Shown: in pieces, positions 1-12,398 of the stretch
Layout of the letters: every line of letters starts with the position of its first letter
Numbering within the stretch: the stretch's first letter is position 1
From: Rhizopus sp. PT2906
Taxonomy: Eukaryota; Mucoromycota; Mucoromycetes; Mucorales; Rhizopodaceae
Reading direction: 5' to 3'
NCBI GenBank assembly: GCA_025529335.1
Contig: JAMYHX010000014.1
Location: 166,275 to 230,274, forward strand
DNA: 64,000 nt
Position numbers and translations under genes: made by a program
The notes under the pieces: model-generated
What the model was told of the DNA's origin: nothing
Database searches by the model: none
What the model saw: the letters and a program-made list of their open reading frames with translations, nothing else

Positions 1-3000
1 GCTCGCAGTCCAGAGAAACCGTCAAGAAACTACAAGAGCAGCTGAAAGCACAGAAAGAAGACACAGAAAAAAAGGCGCGCGAGGCAGAGTCTTACCAACA
101 ACAAGTCGCGAAAGTGGAAGCAATCCTGTCAGCAACTAAGGAACAGCTAGAATCCGAACGCAAAGCAAGGAATGACTTGGAGCAACATAAAGACGAAAAG
201 GAAAAGGAAATTTCAAGACTCGAAGGATTGATCGAAAAAGAGCGCCAGAAGCTTGAAGAAAAATCAAAACAGCTAGATTTTCAGCAGGAACAGAATCAGA
301 ATATGCTAAAAGAGCGTGAAGCACAGTCAAGAGAGCTTCAGGCAAAGGTAAACGAGCTCGAGAAGCTCAAGGCAGATATGGCGAATCGTCAATCGGATGC
401 AAGTAGGCTTGAACAAGAGCTAAACTCGGAACGTGAAAAGATAATAGAGGAAAAGGCATCTGTAGCTAAGCTCCAAAAGGACGTAGATACGCTTAAAGCA
501 GAGTTAGAGCAGAGATCAGATGAATTGAATGCCCTCAAAAGGGAGATGAAGCAGCAGGAAGAACAAAGAGATGCGCTAGAGTCAAAGCTTGCCAGTTCTG
601 AAACATCCAAGATGGATGAAATCAACTCATACAAATCCAAGATCGAGAGCCTCGAAGCTGAACTGTCTGAAATACAGTCTCAATTAGACGCTGAAAGGTC
701 AAAAATGGGTCAGTTACAGAATGAGAGAAAGGATATAGAGCAAAGCTTGGCAGACTATCAAAATAAGAATGCAAATATTGAGAAAGAGCTATTATCGACC
801 AAGGATGAGCTCAAAAAGCAGCAAGAAGTAGCTACTATGCTTCAACAAGAGCGTGACAACATAAATCATCATAAAGAAGAGTTGATAAAAGAAAATGAAG
901 CAAGCGTGAAAAGGCTAGAGAATGAACTGTCCAAAGCAAAAGAAGGCAGTAAAGCAGAGATCGATAGCAAGATGAAAGAATTAGAAAGCCTAAAGCAGCA
1001 AATAGAAGAATTCAAAGCAGAGCTGTCGTCAACGAAGGAGTCGCTAGAAAAAGAACAGAATAGATCAGGAAAGCTGGAATCACAGCTAAAGAACATTGAG
1101 GAACAGGATCGTGAAAAGATCAGCAATCTGGAAAGCCAATTAGCCGCTGCGCAAAGCCTTGTTGATAGCGAACGGGCAAGAGCTACAGAACTAGAATCCA
1201 AGTTGAAAGATCTAAAAGATGAGCTAGAGAATAAATCAACAGAGCTAGATAGCCAAATCACAAAGATGAAGAAGCAATTAGATGATGAGCACGCAGAATC
1301 AAAAAAGTTAAAGAGCCAAATCAAAAAATTGGAATCCAGCAAGCAAAAGGAACATAATGTAATGGTAACAGAACTTAATCAATTAAAAGAACAGCTTGAG
1401 AATGAACAAAAGAAGTTATCTGATACGGAAACGGCTGTCAGTAATGTGAAGGATGAACTTTCTCTTACCAAAAAAGAACTTGAGGAAGAGCAATCCAAAG
1501 CCAAAAAGCTTCAGGACCATATCAAAGATCTTGAAGAAGAGAAGAAAAATACATTAAAAGAATATGATGACAAGTACACAAACCAATTAAAGTCACTTGA
1601 AGATCAACTTGAAAAAGAACACATCAGATGCAAAGATCTAGAAGCAAAAATAAATAAACTGGAACAAGACCATACTGAGAATATCAAGCGCCTTGAGAAA
1701 GAAGCTAAAACAGAGCGTTCCAAATCGACAAGCTTGCAAGAAACGATCGACAGCCTGGAGAAATCCAAAGAAGAGCACAATCAATCCATAAACCGGCTTC
1801 AACTCGAACTCGATGCTGAAAAATCCAAGCTACAAGATAAAATATATACTCTTGATCAGTTGAAAAAGCAGCATGATACAACAGAACAAGGCTTAAGAAA
1901 AGAATTGGAAGCCGAGAGAGCTAAAACTGAAGAGCTACAAGCGATGCTCAAGACGCTTGATGAAATGAAGCAAGAACATGCTAGTGCTTTATCTATAATG
2001 CAGCAAGAACTAGATGCTGAACGTACAAAATACACCAAACTTGAACAACAAGTAGAGCAGCTAGAAAAGTTACGATCTGAACAAGAGGATGCCTTATCGA
2101 CTTTACAGACCAAATTGGATACAGAACGCGAAAAAGTACAGCAAAAGGAAATGACTTTGGGTGAAATGAAACTAAAGCTCGATAACACGAAGAGTGGCCT
2201 GCAGGCAGAAATAGAGACAGAACGTGCTAAAGCGCTAGAACTGCAAAACAAGATAGATTCATTGACTCAGGAACATGGCGATGCTTTATCAAAACTGAAA
2301 GCCGATATCGATGTTGAAAGAGCCAATTTGGAGAAGCAACTGGAGGATGCTAACCGATTAAAAAATGAAAAGCATGGAGAACTTTCCCAAGAGCTTGAAG
2401 AGGTCAAGCGTACTCTTGAGGCTGAAAATGAGCAAAAGGCTCAATTGCAGACAGAGATGGAGCGTTTGAAAGACGAGCACAAGACAAAAATAGCCTCTCT
2501 TGAAGAGAATGTTCAATCGCTTCATGTACAGATTGGAGAAAAAGAATCTCTCATATCTGCTCTCAAGACTACACAGAACGATAAAGTATTGGAGCTTGAA
2601 GACAAGATGAGAGAACAAATTGACAAGTTTCAAGGTCATATGCAGATGAAAGAACAAGAGTTGGCTATATTCAAGGACAAGTATACTGCTCAAATAGAGG
2701 AACTGTCCAAATTAGAAAAGAAGAGTAAAGAGTGGCACGATGAGCTGTCTGAGCAAAAACAGATGACAAAAGAGATGAAGGAAAAATTGGCAAGCGCTGA
2801 ACTAGCCAACAAAGAACTTGAATCGCGTCTTCAGTCTATTACCGAAAAACTGGATGCTGCTAATACTGAACTGGAAAACAAGAGGCCACAATTAGAGAAT
2901 CATGTAGCTACGTTGAACAAACTTGAACAGCAAGAAAATCACTACAAGAAAGAAATGGATCAGCTAAAACAAGAGTACGAAGAACGGCTTGTTGCTGAAC

Positions 3001-4037
3001 GAAACAAAACTGAAGAGCAAAACACAAGTGGAGACGAGGAACTTGAAAAATTAAAGTTAGAGTTGGAAAACAGTAAAAAGGAAATCAAGAAACTACGGGG
3101 ACAAGTAGCCTTGGCCAAAAACCAGAGCAATCGTCAATCCAAACAAGGCACAGATGAAAGGATAGTAGCCAAGGATAAAGAAATAGAAAGCTTAAAGCAA
3201 AGAATAGCTGAACTTGAGCATGGTAGCAAGGATGCCAGTGAGAGAAAGAAAGCTGATCTCGCCTCAGCAGATATCAAACGACAACTCCAGGCACGCGATA
3301 AAAAAGTAGAAGAACTGCAGCAGCAAGTATCTAGACTCTTGACTATAGAAAGTGAATATCAACTATTAAAGCAAGATTTAAAGACAAAAGAAGAAAGATT
3401 AAATCACTTGGAAAAAATCGAAAAACAGACACTCGAGGAAGCATCAGATAGAGGCTTGAACCCTACAGAAGCTGAACAAAGGATTCAGGAGCTACGAGAA
3501 AAGGTACGCGAGTTGGAGGATAGACTTGCGTCTACACCGGAAAAGGAAGAACTAGAAAACAAACTACAAAGACAGTTTGAAGCCTTTAATACTATACGAA
3601 ATGAATTAACTGCTCAGCGTGAGCGTCAGTTTGATTCTGAGGCTAAATTACAGAAAGAAAAATCATTAATTGATAGAGAAAGACAAGAATTAAGGGTCAC
3701 AGTGGAAAAGCTGAGGAATGAATACGAGCAACAGCTTGAGACGATGTGGCGTCAGTATGAGACAATGAAAGAAGAACTCTCGCTAGGGCGTTCAGCTTTA
3801 GATGCTGCCCAAGTGAAGCTGATGATGAATGGATGCAGTCCTGTAAGTGAAAATGGTTTTGACTGGAATAACTCAGAGCACGAAGAAGAAGAACAGCAGG
3901 AGGAAGAAGACGTGAGTATTGGAAGGCATTTAGTTCCTGAAGTTGGAAAACTACCTCCATTGGAAAAGCCTGGACTAAACGCATTCATGGAAGTTCCAAG
4001 CTGCAGCGGATGCTTAAGCGATGTCATAAATATTTAG
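1..4037 (+). CDS. Long coiled-coil protein, 5' end outside window
   Basis: The reading frame is open from base 3 to the stop at 4035-4037, so this is the C-terminal part of a larger gene; the first internal ATG (114) is probably not the start. The visible 1344 or so residues are almost entirely charged heptad repeat, rich in E, K, Q, L and S, with recurring LE.Q and LDAER-like units of about 30 residues. No motor, kinase or other globular domain is visible. The last 60 residues leave the coiled coil and carry an acidic EEEEQQEEE patch followed by a proline-containing tail. Such rods occur in golgins, Uso1-like tethers, myosin tails and spindle-pole proteins, but nothing here distinguishes them. 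No intron is seen in the visible part. The role is unknown. Confidence 0.85.
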   Translation, partial: SQSRETVKKLQEQLKAQKEDTEKKAREAESYQQQVAKVEAILSATKEQLESERKARNDLEQHKDEKEKEISRLEGLIEKERQKLEEKSKQLDFQQEQNQNMLKEREAQSRELQAKVNELEKLKADMANRQSDASRLEQELNSEREKIIEEKASVAKLQKDVDTLKAELEQRSDELNALKREMKQQEEQRDALESKLASSETSKMDEINSYKSKIESLEAELSEIQSQLDAERSKMGQLQNERKDIEQSLADYQNKNANIEKELLSTKDELKKQQEVATMLQQERDNINHHKEELIKENEASVKRLENELSKAKEGSKAEIDSKMKELESLKQQIEEFKAELSSTKESLEKEQNRSGKLESQLKNIEEQDREKISNLESQLAAAQSLVDSERARATELESKLKDLKDELENKSTELDSQITKMKKQLDDEHAESKKLKSQIKKLESSKQKEHNVMVTELNQLKEQLENEQKKLSDTETAVSNVKDELSLTKKELEEEQSKAKKLQDHIKDLEEEKKNTLKEYDDKYTNQLKSLEDQLEKEHIRCKDLEAKINKLEQDHTENIKRLEKEAKTERSKSTSLQETIDSLEKSKEEHNQSINRLQLELDAEKSKLQDKIYTLDQLKKQHDTTEQGLRKELEAERAKTEELQAMLKTLDEMKQEHASALSIMQQELDAERTKYTKLEQQVEQLEKLRSEQEDALSTLQTKLDTEREKVQQKEMTLGEMKLKLDNTKSGLQAEIETERAKALELQNKIDSLTQEHGDALSKLKADIDVERANLEKQLEDANRLKNEKHGELSQELEEVKRTLEAENEQKAQLQTEMERLKDEHKTKIASLEENVQSLHVQIGEKESLISALKTTQNDKVLELEDKMREQIDKFQGHMQMKEQELAIFKDKYTAQIEELSKLEKKSKEWHDELSEQKQMTKEMKEKLASAELANKELESRLQSITEKLDAANTELENKRPQLENHVATLNKLEQQENHYKKEMDQLKQEYEERLVAERNKTEEQNTSGDEELEKLKLELENSKKEIKKLRGQVALAKNQSNRQSKQGTDERIVAKDKEIESLKQRIAELEHGSKDASERKKADLASADIKRQLQARDKKVEELQQQVSRLLTIESEYQLLKQDLKTKEERLNHLEKIEKQTLEEASDRGLNPTEAEQRIQELREKVRELEDRLASTPEKEELENKLQRQFEAFNTIRNELTAQRERQFDSEAKLQKEKSLIDRERQELRVTVEKLRNEYEQQLETMWRQYETMKEELSLGRSALDAAQVKLMMNGCSPVSENGFDWNNSEHEEEEQQEEEDVSIGRHLVPEVGKLPPLEKPGLNAFMEVPSCSGCLSDVINI

Positions 4038-6315
4038 ACCAACTTTGTACAAATTGTAATCATATGCTTTAGCTGTAAAATAAAGTATTCTTTTCTCATA
4101 ATGTCTAGATAGCCTTCATTAAGGGGAATGCTTGGCCATCTGTAAAGGAGAGGCATCTTGTTCTCCTGCGCTTAATAAATGCAAAAAAAAAGACATCAAT
4201 TGAATAGGTAGCTGGTCTTACAAATAATGCACTTTAATAGAAACGAGACATTGTTTGCAACAATATCCTTAGAACTCAATAGAAACAAGACTATCAGAAT
4301 ATTTGAACCTTTATCGATTAAAAAGGAGCTGAACACCAAAGATTCAGAGAGAAAAAGAGGGGGGGGGGGATTAAGGAAGCATCTAATTTCCTACATTCAT
4401 AAATAAAGATGCATATTATGCCCCTCCTTGAAATCTCACGTGTAATTACAAGAATTTGACAGATGTATATCTCTTATAGGCTAATTGTGGTAATTAAAGA
4501 TGTTGTATTTCAAAAAGCTAGAAATGAACCTGCCTGGTTAAAATAACGATAGATATATACACTTCATTACAGCGATTATGCCTTTATGTTTGTATATATT
4601 TGACTAAAAAACAAACAAACTCGTGGCAAGATGCAAACCCTGAAACTTTAATGTTGAAGAAGCCACATACCTTGTCTCCTTGTGTCTAATTGTTAATCAG
4701 TCAATGCCATGTTTTCTGATTAAACTACCGCAGCTATCTTTTGAATTTCTACAAGTGTCGTGAATCTAGACAAGTCAAGATACGTTTTATATACGATAGA
4801 GATGAATGTGCCTAGATAAAAGTGCCTTGTTTCTATATAATGTTACAAAACAAATCTTGCTGAGCTACTGCTCGAGCAAATAGATTGGTCTAAACAAGAT
4901 GACAACTGAATTGAGTAAAAGATTACAGCGAACTTGTAAGAGACTGTAGAATGAATGGGAAAAATAGTACGTGGACTACTGGAGTATATGAGCTGACAAA
5001 GACACAAGAGGGTCCGTGCAGTTAGGTTTTTTTTTTGCCAAGAATAAAGGTGTAGCGTCACCATGTGGATGCATTCTTTTTATCGCTTGTATTAATCAGC
5101 TAAAAGAAGCACAAAAAACATAAAGGGACAACTGAAAAGCAAGAAGTGTAAATATGTGTAGGCTTCAAAAGGGTACTGAAAAGTCCTTGAACGTGTATGC
5201 AAAGCTTCTAATGTACCAAAAGTCAAAATATATCCAAAACAAGGTGCTGACGATATTAGCAGCATAGAGAATCATACGAATAAATGATGGTTTTGAATTC
5301 TGTTTAAAGAGAGCAACATATATATATATATTAGACATTCATCAAGTAGTATATTATTCCTTAAAAGTTAACAATGTACAACCACACTATCGATATCATA
5401 AAGAGGGTATTTTGTCTGCGTTCATAGATGTACAGCTTAAGATGTTATCAAAAGATAAAGCACAGCCCTTGAAAGACATGGCAAATGTTGTTATCTTTTA
5501 GGCCACAGAATGTGTTATCAGATCAATAACAAAAATATAGTCAGTCAGTTTAGGAAATATATCCCTTGAACACAAAGTCGCTCTGTGTTTGACAAGGTTC
5601 TAATTCGCACACACGTGTTATGTCTACAACAAAAATTAGATGCATTACCAAAGTCGACATGGAAAACGTGAGGCTGTCATTGCAGTTGTCTGCCAAAGGT
5701 TCCTTCACTATTGTTCTTTGGTAAGGATTGTTGAATGGCAGAATGGCAGTAGAGGCTCTTAATCTCCGAACATTAGTTCTTTGGTCATACTTTAAGCAGA
5801 CAAGTTGATCTCAGATTAAGCTTGTATCAATAAGAATGGGTAATATTAAGATGATAGGAGCATATCTTGAGCAAATAGCATATATGAAGGGAGAAAGAAG
5901 GGCTATAGAAATGTCAGAAGCAAAGGAAGGAAAAGCTAAACCATGAACAATGGACAAGGCCAATCAGGCAAGAAATATATACCAAAGGGCTATCGGATAA
6001 TTCTTGGATAAAAATATAAAGTGCGCGCTGCATTGAAATCGATTTGGTCCATGTTATTACGGATACACTGAGCTATTTGTTGCTTGTTGGCTGGTTCTTT
6101 CACTTTCTTCTATCGATGCTTTGTTCGGCTCCATGGCAAACTAAAATTCACTTGAAGGATATCATTAATTCCTTGATGAAGAGGAGACTGGCAACAATAT
6201 AGCTTTTGTAAGCAATCTAGATGATAGATTATGCATCGATGACATTACCTGACAACAAATACATCAAACCCCGCCTCTTCCCCAATGTTTGCACTAAGCA
6301 TATTTGAAAGGAGAG

Positions 6316-6354
<39 letters not shown>

Positions 6355-7132
6355 ACAAACACACATACATAATCAACAAAAGTACATATTTGGAACCAGA
6401 GAACTTTCGCAATAAAAAAGAACAGCTTACGATCATAGGATCGAGGAAAGAAGATAGGTTCTGGATCGAGTAAATATAAAGTGTACTAACTTCAGCCTGA
6501 ACAAGCAAAGATACAAACACTTTTATTTAACAACAGCTATATTCAAAGAAAGGAATAAAAGAAAGTGTAAAGATAGATTAAAAATCCTGTCATTTATTGT
6601 ATTTATAGGCTACTTGACAACTTGTGTGTCGATTCTTGGCGGAGAGACAAAAATGAAGTAGCGCAAAAAGATTCTGCCGCCAAATATATTTTCAGTAACA
6701 TATTCATATGAAATGATGTTTAAAAATATAAAATGATAAAAAAGGAAACGGATGAAAAAAAAAAAAAGACAAGGGAAGGAAAAGACTAATAAGAAAGGGA
6801 GACGATAATAATAAGAAGAAAAGCCATAAAGATAAGCCTTTTCTTTTTTTGAATTCGCAGTTACAATGAAATTAAAATGAGTTTATTTTTTGCCCCCCTT
6901 CTAACTTTACACAATTTCCATATAAAGAGTCTTTTGCGTGCATTTATATTTAGTGTAATTGTAGCCTTTTTTTCAGTTCAGTTCCACCTTTCTTTCTACT
7001 TTGGAACTTTTTCTTTAAAAAGCTTTTCCTTCTTTACTCTTTTTCTTTATATTATATTATTATCATTATTATTATTATTACTTTTATATTTTACGAACTA
7101 ACGAATTTTTATAACATCATATTATTACTCAA
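4038..7132. other. Gene-poor 3.1 kb intergenic region
   Basis: I see no convincing gene on either strand. Open frames are short, lack conserved motifs and are mostly low complexity. The stretch holds a G run near 4360, a short TA run near 5320, a 38-base A run at 6316-6353 and T/C-rich DNA before the kinesin start codon, which is typical of a leader in this genome. No terminal repeats or transposon motifs were recognised. Confidence 0.5.
6316..6353. repeat. Poly(A) run of about 38 bases
   Basis: This is an uninterrupted A tract in the gene-poor region. It could be a slippage product or the tail of an old retroposed copy, but no duplicated flank or coding remnant was recognised upstream. Confidence 0.8.
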
Positions 7133-10100
7133 ATGAGTGGAAGTAATATCAAGGTCGTTGTACGTTGTAGACCTTTAAATTCTCGAGGTATAAATATAGA
7201 TAATGTCTGTATTTATCATCACATTTACACATTTACAATAGAAAAGGCTAGAGGAGCACCATGTCTTATTCGAATGGAAGGAAATAAAACTATCATCACA
7301 AAACCAGCAACCCAGGGACCAAAACCAACTCCGGAAGATGTAAAAGCTTTCACATTTGATCAATCTTATTGGTCTGCAGATAAAAACGACCCAGATTATG
7401 CAGATCAAGAACGTGTCTATAATGATCTTGGCAAAGAGCTTTTGGATCATGCATTTGATGGATATAATTGTTGTATTTTTGCATGTTGGTATTTGGATGA
7501 TATCAAATGACTTTTTTTTTTACTTATAATTTTTTTTTACTATAGATGGTCAAACAGGCGCAGGCAAATCATATTCAATGGTGACATATAAACTATTGTA
7601 ACCATAAACATTCACTAACCCAGATATATGATGTAGATGGGTTATGGTGAGGACAAAGGTATTATTCCAAGAACTTGCTGTGAATTATTCGAACGTATCA
7701 ACCAAAAGTCAACCAACAATCTTCAGTATCAAGTGGAAGTATCTTATATCGAAATTTACAATGAGAAAGTAAGAGATTTACTCAACCCTCGCAACAAAGG
7801 AAATCTTAAAGTAAGAGAACATCCCGTTTTGGGTCCCTACGTACAAGATCTTTCTCGTCTGGCTGTCAACTCTTATGAAAACATTGATCAACTGATGGAT
7901 GAAGGAAATAAGGCTAGAACAGTTGCAGCAACCAACATGAACGAAACATCATCTCGTTCCCATGCAGTGTTCACCATTTTTGTCACTCAGCGTTTACATG
8001 ATCCAGAAACAAAGCAGACAAGTGAAAAGGTGGCTCGTATCAGGTAATTTTTTCTTTTTTAAAAAATGGATAAAAGTTATATGCTAAGCCCAAAGAAAGC
8101 CTTGTCGATTTGGCTGGTAGTGAAAGAGCAAACAGTACAGGAGCAACAGGTGTCCGTTTGAAGGAAGGTGCCAACATCAATAAATCATTAACAACACTTG
8201 GTAAAGTCATCGCTGGACTTGCAGAACAAGCATCGGCCGATCCCAAGAAGGGTTCCAAGAAAAAGGATGCTTCATTTATACCCTTTCGTGATTCTGTAAA
8301 ATAAGCTTTCTTTTGTTTTGATTTTGACGTGATAGATGTCTAATTAACGTCATTTAGGTACTCACTTGGTTACTCAAAGATTCTTTGGGTGGTAACTCAA
8401 AGACATGTATGATCGCAGCTATTTCACCAGCAGATTATGACGAAACTCTTAGTACCTTGAGATACGCTGATCAAGCCAAAAAGATCAAGACAAAGGCTGT
8501 GGTCAATGAAGATCCGAATGCCAAGGTTATGCGTGAACTCAAGGATGAAGTGGAAGCTCTTCGTCAAGCTCTAATGGTATATGCTCCTGCTGAAGTTGAA
8601 AAAATCGCAGCCACAGCAAAAGGAAAGAAGGCACCAGCCAAATCAACTACACCTCCTACAGCCGCAGCACATCCTACAGGCTCAAAGTCGACCGTGGTCT
8701 TTACAGATGCTTCTGGACATACAACTCAGCTCACAAAAGAGGAAATGGTCGAACAGCTGCAAACAACGGAAAAATTACTCGGCGACCTGAACCAGACATG
8801 GGAAGAAAAAATAAAAAACACCGAAAAAATTCATCAGGAAAGAGAAAGTGCATTAAAGAGCTTAGGAATCACTATCGAAAAGAACCAAGTGGGCCTTTAT
8901 ACACCCAAGGAAACTCCTTACTTGATCAACCTGAACGAAGATCCTCTCATGTCTGAATGCTTAATGTACAATATCAAACCAGGTATCACTCATGTCGATC
9001 GTTTCACAGACGAAGGCGAGACCTCGGTCAGCCACCCTGAAGGTGAATGCGTCATCCGCCTAAGTGGATCTAATATTCAAGACAATCACTGTTACTTTGA
9101 AAATATAAATGACACGGTCACTCTCTATCCACGTGAGGGCTGCACAACCATGGTTAATGGATTACGTATCTCAGAACCCAAGAAACTCAAGAGTGGTTAC
9201 CGCATCATTTTGGGAGACTATCACGTGTTCAGATTCAATAACCCCAGCCAAGCGTTAAAGGAACGGGAAAGCGTTATCTCTACAGATAGTGGCGTGGCTC
9301 GTATTGAGGCTAGTGGACCCCCCTCACCTGTCCCATCCTCAGAGGAGCGCGAGATGGCCATGTCTCCTCCCTTGGCCTCTGAAGTGATGGATTGGAACTT
9401 TGCACGACGAGAGGCAATGCTTAACACATACATCAATGATCCCAACTTCAACAACTTTACTGATGAGGATTTGGACAAGCTATTCGACGAAGTAGCCAAG
9501 GTACGCGTGATGCGTAAACGACAATCGACTGGCTCAGACTCTCTCTCTCGCCGTACTTCATCCTCCTCTGTACGTCGAAGCGCTTACTCAGCTACCGCTT
9601 CATCTGTGTTCATGGACGACGATGGATACTACACCACTGACACAAGTACGACTATTTCTTCATTAACAGAGGATGAGCTCATGCACATGGATGATAAACA
9701 AGTGATGGAATATGAACGTCACCGCAGAAAATACGAAGCCAAGTTACGCCGACTCTCGCGACGCTTCTCCTCAGCCCCTCCCATTATGCTCTCGCCTGCC
9801 GAAGCAGCCATTGGCAGAAAAGTGATTGCCCACTGGAAGCGAAAGCGAAATATAGCCATGGCTCAAGCCATCTTGAGAAACGACATATACGTACAACAAG
9901 CCAACCAGTTAGCAAAGCAGTCTGGCAAGGATGTCTTTTACCAGTTTGCCGTTGTCTATCATGACGATATCATATCCGCTTCTCACTGGGAAGCAGCCAA
10001 CTCTTCTCACCATCGATATGGCATAGACACCGACCTGCTGAGGGAAAGAAAGCCCTGTGTAGGCATTCAGGTGATTGACTATAAGCACCAATCTACTTAT

Positions 10101-12150
10101 ATTTGGTCGATCGAAAAATTTGTCACTCGCCTTCGACACCTTCAAGGTTTGAACTTTGTCACGGACAACAAGAAGCATCTGAAGGGTGATGACCTCTTCT
10201 ACAACTCGAATGTTCCCTCCTACGTCCTTGTCGGTTTAGCCAAGGTGCCACTTCAAAACTTGGCTACACAAGTACCTGTCGAGAGTCAGATCTCGGTTCA
10301 TTGCCGAAACACAGGTCGCTTGATGGGTAAACTCAAGGTATTAATTGCTCCTATTGCTCGATCTGTCCGAAACCCTTACCGATCCGAAGGAAGTGAGGAT
10401 GGTCATTTTAGCTACGACGAAGAGAACCCACGTAACCTGCTCCATATTGGACAACAACTTGTGTTTGAAATTTCCATTGTGGAAATGACCGAACTCGATC
10501 CAAAGCTCTTCTCCCGTGTTCATGCTCAGTTCCGCCTGTCAAACTTTGGAAGCAACCTCGAAGGTGTCTTTGCCTCTGATTCTGTAGAGCACAGCCAAAA
10601 AGACAAGCCCATCGTGTTTAATTACCATCAGACACTTTCTATGGCCATCACAGAGGAAATGTTGAACGTCATTCACAACAAGGAAATTGTCTTTGAAGTC
10701 TATGGCAAACCTACACAAGCCTATCTTGATTCACTCATGATCCCCACAGAAGAGCAACAGTCTGCCGATGCCAGCATCATTCCTCCCAAGAAGTTACAGG
10801 ACGTCCTTACACGTATCCAAATCTGTGAGATCACAGCTGAAGGTGACTACAAGCCTGTACCGATCGAGACTCAGGAGAATTATGGTAATGTCTTTTCGCT
10901 TCAGCAAGGACAACAGCGTCGTGTGGTCATTTCATTAGAAGATGCAACTGCAGAGTCCGAACTCAACTTTGAGCGTATTGTCGAGGTCCGCATGGGTCAA
11001 GTACGTCTTGTAGACGCCAAGGATCGTATCATTGAGACGCCTGCCTCTGCTCAAGCCGATATCAACCTGAAGCTGATAGACTCTAAACGTAATTCACAGG
11101 CAAGTGTGACAGAAGGCCACAAATTGAGAGCACAGTGCTCCTGGGACAGCTCGCTTCATGACACGCTTCTTCTGAATGCTGTGACACCGAATGCACACAA
11201 GGTACTCTTAACCCTGACCTGGATTGTCCGTAACCAGAACCAATGTGAAATCAAGTTCCAAAAGGAAATTGCAGTCCATATTAAGGATCAGAGCAAGGCA
11301 GCTAGCATCAAAAAGAAGTCTGCGAGCCACAGCCCGAACAAGCGTGCATCTGTCATCATGAACTTTTTTTCGCTCAAGTCCGGTCATCCCAAGAACCACA
11401 TCTCGTGTCTTTATGTGGTTGAACATCAAGCTGAGGTGTTTGGTATCCCCAATATCTGCAAGCAAGATTTACCCTCTCGTGTGTTGGGCGTCTATGCCGA
11501 TCGCAGACAAAAGATGATTCAAAGGGAACACGTTGAAGCGACAAGGTACAAGCTGTACTTGAACGAGCAGCTCGACCATCTGTGTGATGAGGTTCCTAAT
11601 TCAGTTTTGACAAACAAGCCCGACTTGGATCGTATCTTGAAGATGTGGATGAAGAAAGATTATGAACCTGCTTTGCCACCATCTACGCCTAATCCTACCA
11701 TTCACCGATGGACTGCACATGTCCATCAGATTTTGATGAATGAACGTACAATAGCCAAGAAGGGATTTTTGCAGCGCAAGAATGATACTCAAGGCAAAGA
11801 GTGGGAGAAGCTTTGGTGTGTGCTTGTAGGGTAAAGTAGACAGAGTCATTCGAAAAAGATATCATGACTGACATTCATTATTAGAAATTATATGTTTATG
11901 TATGACGATCAATCAGAGACAAATGAGGTTGATGTGATTCGCATAAGAAATGTACATAAGGAAGATGGAAATACTATGGTAAGTAAAATAAGCTGTATTA
12001 TGGAATCTATTCTCATGTGCAATGTAGAAATCAAAAACGTTTTTTACAATTGATACCCTATACACTTCGCATACACTCCAAGCACAGGATAATGCTACTA
12101 TGATAGAATGGGTGAATACGATTGATAAATTATCTCGTTTCTATGGTTAA
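7133..12150 (+). CDS. Kinesin-3 motor (Unc104/KIF1-like) with FHA and PH domains
   Basis: Plus-end-directed microtubule motor for vesicles and endosomes. Proposed exons are 7133-7187, 7242-7484, 7546-7580, 7637-8043, 8100-8295, 8358-11830, 11885-11978 and 12028-12150, giving about 1541 residues. The phases join cleanly and restore motor motifs that the introns interrupt: VVVRCRPLNSRE at the N-terminus, the P-loop GQTGAGKS, switch I NETSSRSH, switch II DLAGSE and GGNSKT. After the motor come a neck coiled coil, an FHA domain (around the GECVIRLSGSN and YPREGCTTMVNG segments), a long KIF1-type stalk, and a C-terminal PH domain split over the last three exons (WCVLVGNYMFMYDD onward) that should bind phosphoinositides. 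One intron (7581-7636) has a weak GTGACA donor. Family assignment is firm; the cargo is not known from sequence. Confidence 0.95.
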
Positions 12151-12398
12151 GGCTCTTTTTTTTTTATATAACACATTAGAGATTATGCTTATGTTTGTAT
12201 TTTTACATGTTTTCCCCCCTCAATTCTATATTTTTCATATCTATGATATGGAATTTATGAACTTCCCTTTTATATCGAGTGTATTCTTACTTTTTTAAAG
12301 AAAAGAAAAAACTACATATGTTATTCCCTTTTAAACTTTTAATATATATCTTTTTTTTAAAAAAAATATACCAACTATAATGATTAAAGACTCATCTA

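Noticed and set aside
869..2693. Long antisense frames opposite the coiled-coil gene
   Set aside because: They are Ser/Cys/Phe-rich mirror readings of E/K/L codons and have no independent support.
6285..6473. Frame encoding a long lysine run
   Set aside because: It is simply a translation of the poly(A) tract.
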